Part shown: piece after piece, positions 62,165 through 64,000 of the stretch | Layout of the letters: each line of letters starts with the position of its first letter | How positions within the stretch are numbered: position 1 is the stretch's first letter | Assembly (NCBI GenBank): GCA_026625165.1 | Contig: CP112999.1 | Location: 1,703,288-1,767,287 of the forward strand | DNA length: 64,000 nucleotides | Direction: 5' to 3' | DNA from: Methanoregula sp. | GTDB taxonomy: Archaea > Halobacteriota > Methanomicrobia > Methanomicrobiales > Methanospirillaceae | Position numbers and translations under genes: made by a program | Notes under the pieces: model-generated | The model's database searches: none | Seen by the model: the letters and a program-made list of their open reading frames with translations, nothing else | Told to the model about the DNA's origin: nothing

Positions 62165-63324
62165 TTTCCACGGGGATCAACGGGATCGATGATATGCTGG
62201 GGGGAGGTATCCCCAAAGGCAGCTGGGTGCTGTACAGCATGGAGCCTGGCGTTGACGGGCAGCTCTTCACGATCTCGACCCTTTTCTCGGCATTGAAAAA
62301 AGGGCTCTCCTGCCTCGTCGTGCTCCCCCACACCACATTTGACATTTTCAAACACGATGCTGCACTAAAACTGGGGTGTCCGCTTGAAATTTTTAACAAA
62401 AAGATCGTGTTTATCGATGCAGTCGACCGCGAACGGATCGAAAAAAGCAGCCGGAAACGAAAAGAGGTGCAAAAGAAGTGGGAGGCGCGGATCGCAAAGC
62501 TCTGCACCGAGAACGAAGTCGAAGTTGTCTTCATCTATGTCGACCTGATCAATGAAGACCTGGGGCTTGAGGGCGCACTCTCTGTTGCAAATACCGCAAA
62601 GACCAGCAGCAAGACCACCGTGATCCTTGAGCACCTGAACCTCAATGGCAAGCTCTGTATCGAACGCTTCATCAAAAAATATACATTTGACCTGATCATC
62701 TCCATCTCCTCCGCGTTCCGCTCGCACCCCCATTTCGATTACTTTACCCTGCTGCATACTTCGTGGTCAACAGTACCAAAAAGGTCGGTGCCGTTTGTCA
62801 TCACGGAAGGTAACGTGGTGCTGTACATCCCCAAGATCGTTGTCACCGGTCCTGCCCGGTCGGGGAAGTCCACATTTATCACTAGCGCCTCTGATTTCGG
62901 TGTCTCTATTGACCGACGGAGCACTACGGGAGACCCGACTACGGTTGCCATGGACTTTGGCTGGCTGCACTGGAAGGACTTTGATATAACCCTCTATGGT
63001 ACTCCCGGGGAACCTCGGTTTGACCTGGTCGTCCCCAACCTGCTCAACCATGCAATGGGAGCCGTCCTCCTAATCGATGCGACAAAACCCACAACGCTTG
63101 AGCGGGCACAACACCATATCAGGCTTATTAAGGAAAAACATCTGCCGATGGTGGTTGCCGCCAATAAGGCAGACCTCCCGGAAACGATGAGCGACCAGGA
63201 AATCCGCGAAAAATTAAAGCTCGGTGAAGACACGCCAATCTTCTTCATCTCGGCACCGCGCAAATCGGATGTCCGCCTCGTTCTCGAATCGCTCGTTGAC
63301 TCCATAACAAAATTCACGTACTGA
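62161..63324 (+). CDS. KaiC-like domain fused to a Ras-like GTPase
   Basis: 387 residues. Residues 1-215 resemble a KaiC domain ([20 protein letters not shown]) with a Walker A position that reads EPGVDGQLF, lacking GK(T/S). Residues 222-387 are a small GTPase: G1 GPARSGKS (230-237), switch T around 260-261, G3 YGTPGEPRF (279-287), G4 NKAD (335-338) and G5 SAP (364-366), similar to COG2229-type prokaryotic GTPases. The pair may form a signalling complex; upstream regulators and effectors are unknown. Confidence 0.82.
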   Translation: MISTGINGIDDMLGGGIPKGSWVLYSMEPGVDGQLFTISTLFSALKKGLSCLVVLPHTTFDIFKHDAALKLGCPLEIFNKKIVFIDAVDRERIEKSSRKRKEVQKKWEARIAKLCTENEVEVVFIYVDLINEDLGLEGALSVANTAKTSSKTTVILEHLNLNGKLCIERFIKKYTFDLIISISSAFRSHPHFDYFTLLHTSWSTVPKRSVPFVITEGNVVLYIPKIVVTGPARSGKSTFITSASDFGVSIDRRSTTGDPTTVAMDFGWLHWKDFDITLYGTPGEPRFDLVVPNLLNHAMGAVLLIDATKPTTLERAQHHIRLIKEKHLPMVVAANKADLPETMSDQEIREKLKLGEDTPIFFISAPRKSDVRLVLESLVDSITKFTY

Positions 63325-63382
63325 TCATTGGGGCAGAAATTCCCAACCCATTGAATTTGCTCAAAATGAGGGGAAATGCAGC

Positions 63383-64000
63383 ATGCTGACATTTGTCGGG
63401 CTTGGTCTCTTTGATAAACATGATGTCTCGGAAAAAGGGCGGGCATGCATTGCCAGAGCAGATAAAGTATTTCTTGAATGTTATACCTCGCGTCTGATGG
63501 GCTCATCCATCGGGGAACTCGAACAGTATTATAACAAAAAGATTCACCTGCTCTCGCGGGAGGATGTTGAACAGAACCCTGACAGGATATTACAGAGCGC
63601 GGAGTCAGCCCATGTCGCATTTCTCACAGCAGGCGATCCCATGGTTTCCACCACCCATATCGACCTGCGGATACGGGCGGCAGAGCGGGGGATCGGGACA
63701 TCAATCATCCATGGTCCTTCGATCTCCAGCGCCGTCTGCGGGTTGACCGGTCTCCAGAATTACCGGTTCGGCAAATCCTGCTCGCTGCCGTTCCCGCACA
63801 AGAACTGGGCTCCCACAACCCCGATCGATGTAGTTGCCGGGAACCTTGCCCAGAACCTCCATACCCTTGTATATCTCGATATTCAGGATGACCGTCACAT
63901 GACCATCCATGAAGCAGTGGACCTCCTCGAAGACATGGCAGCGACAAAAAGGCTGACCATTCCCCTCTATGTCGGGGTAGCCCGTGCAGGTTCCGATCAA
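63383..64000 (+). CDS. dphB: Diphthine synthase (partial)
   Basis: First 206 codons of the SAM-dependent enzyme that methylates the diphthamide precursor on elongation factor 2. [11 protein letters not shown] at the start, [16 protein letters not shown] and [15 protein letters not shown] are family motifs (tetrapyrrole-methylase fold). GAGGGGAAATG lies about 14 bases upstream. The gene continues beyond the window. About 58 bp separate it from the GTPase fusion. Confidence 0.93.
   Translation, partial: MLTFVGLGLFDKHDVSEKGRACIARADKVFLECYTSRLMGSSIGELEQYYNKKIHLLSREDVEQNPDRILQSAESAHVAFLTAGDPMVSTTHIDLRIRAAERGIGTSIIHGPSISSAVCGLTGLQNYRFGKSCSLPFPHKNWAPTTPIDVVAGNLAQNLHTLVYLDIQDDRHMTIHEAVDLLEDMAATKRLTIPLYVGVARAGSDQ

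Overview
The window reads as chromosome of a methanogenic archaeon, most likely order Methanomicrobiales (Methanoregula-like); this is inference from gene content, not a database match. Archaeal markers are egsA (glycerol-1-phosphate dehydrogenase), a geranylgeranyl reductase with its ferredoxin, archaeal priS and GINS, aIF2-alpha, ribosomal proteins S27e and L44e, Nop10, archaeal-type proS, Elp3, diphthine synthase, UPF0058, UPF0179, DUF63, DUF3821 and type IV pilin N-termini. Most genes are GC-rich and tightly packed, often with 4-nt ATGA or GTGA stop/start overlaps.

Layout. 1-5.97 kb: a type II/IV secretion ATPase, rnhB, trkA, geranylgeranyl reductase with ferredoxin, and an EndoQ-like repair endonuclease. 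6.0-11.4 kb: a multi-PAS histidine kinase, a lipoprotein, and a pair of signalling genes (degenerate KaiC-like protein plus a kinase-less membrane protein). 11.6-17.5 kb: a minus-strand information-processing cluster (PAC2, Nop10, aIF2-alpha, S27e, L44e, GINS, PriS, Elp3, UPF0058). 17.5-25.7 kb: ADP-ribosylglycohydrolase, an iron-sulfur flavoprotein, a DUF234 ATPase lying between a broken and an intact UPF0179 copy, egsA, DUF63, SpoIIM-like protein and proS.

25.7-31.4 kb is an accessory stretch: two tandem non-coding repeats of about 280 bp with a covarying hairpin, orphan small genes, a winged-helix/DUF3467 operon, a CAP-domain protein and an AT-rich ribbon-helix-helix/M48 peptidase pair with its own palindromic operator. 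31.5-35.9 kb holds small zinc proteins, Mrp/NBP35, TrmO and an HD phosphohydrolase. 35.9-40.4 kb carries the most striking system: a predicted transmembrane Ser/Thr kinase with an extracellular beta-helix, next to an FHA-winged-helix transcription factor, with three AACC sites phased at 21 bp in the promoter region and two small secreted proteins beyond it.

40.7-50.9 kb: tRNA-Gly(CCC), DUF5612, YrdC, a nucleotidyltransferase, a giant DUF3821 surface protein, a degenerate Cas4-like protein, DUF3467, tRNA-Thr(CGT), a small membrane exporter and an Rsm22-like methyltransferase. 51.2-54.9 kb: two pilin-like surface proteins, one with near-identical IPT/TIG repeats and a glycine-rich tail. 55.1-58.4 kb: a COG2108 radical SAM protein, uppS, and a second cis-prenyltransferase homologue that lacks the catalytic Asp but keeps a terminal RxG, suggesting a heteromeric enzyme. 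58.5-61.3 kb: a DtxR-FeoA regulator with two operators, and feoB. 61.4-64 kb: a degenerate KaiC-like protein coupled to a KaiC-like/Ras-like GTPase fusion, then the start of diphthine synthase, which runs off the window.

No transposase, integrase or CRISPR array was seen. All family assignments come from reading motifs by eye.
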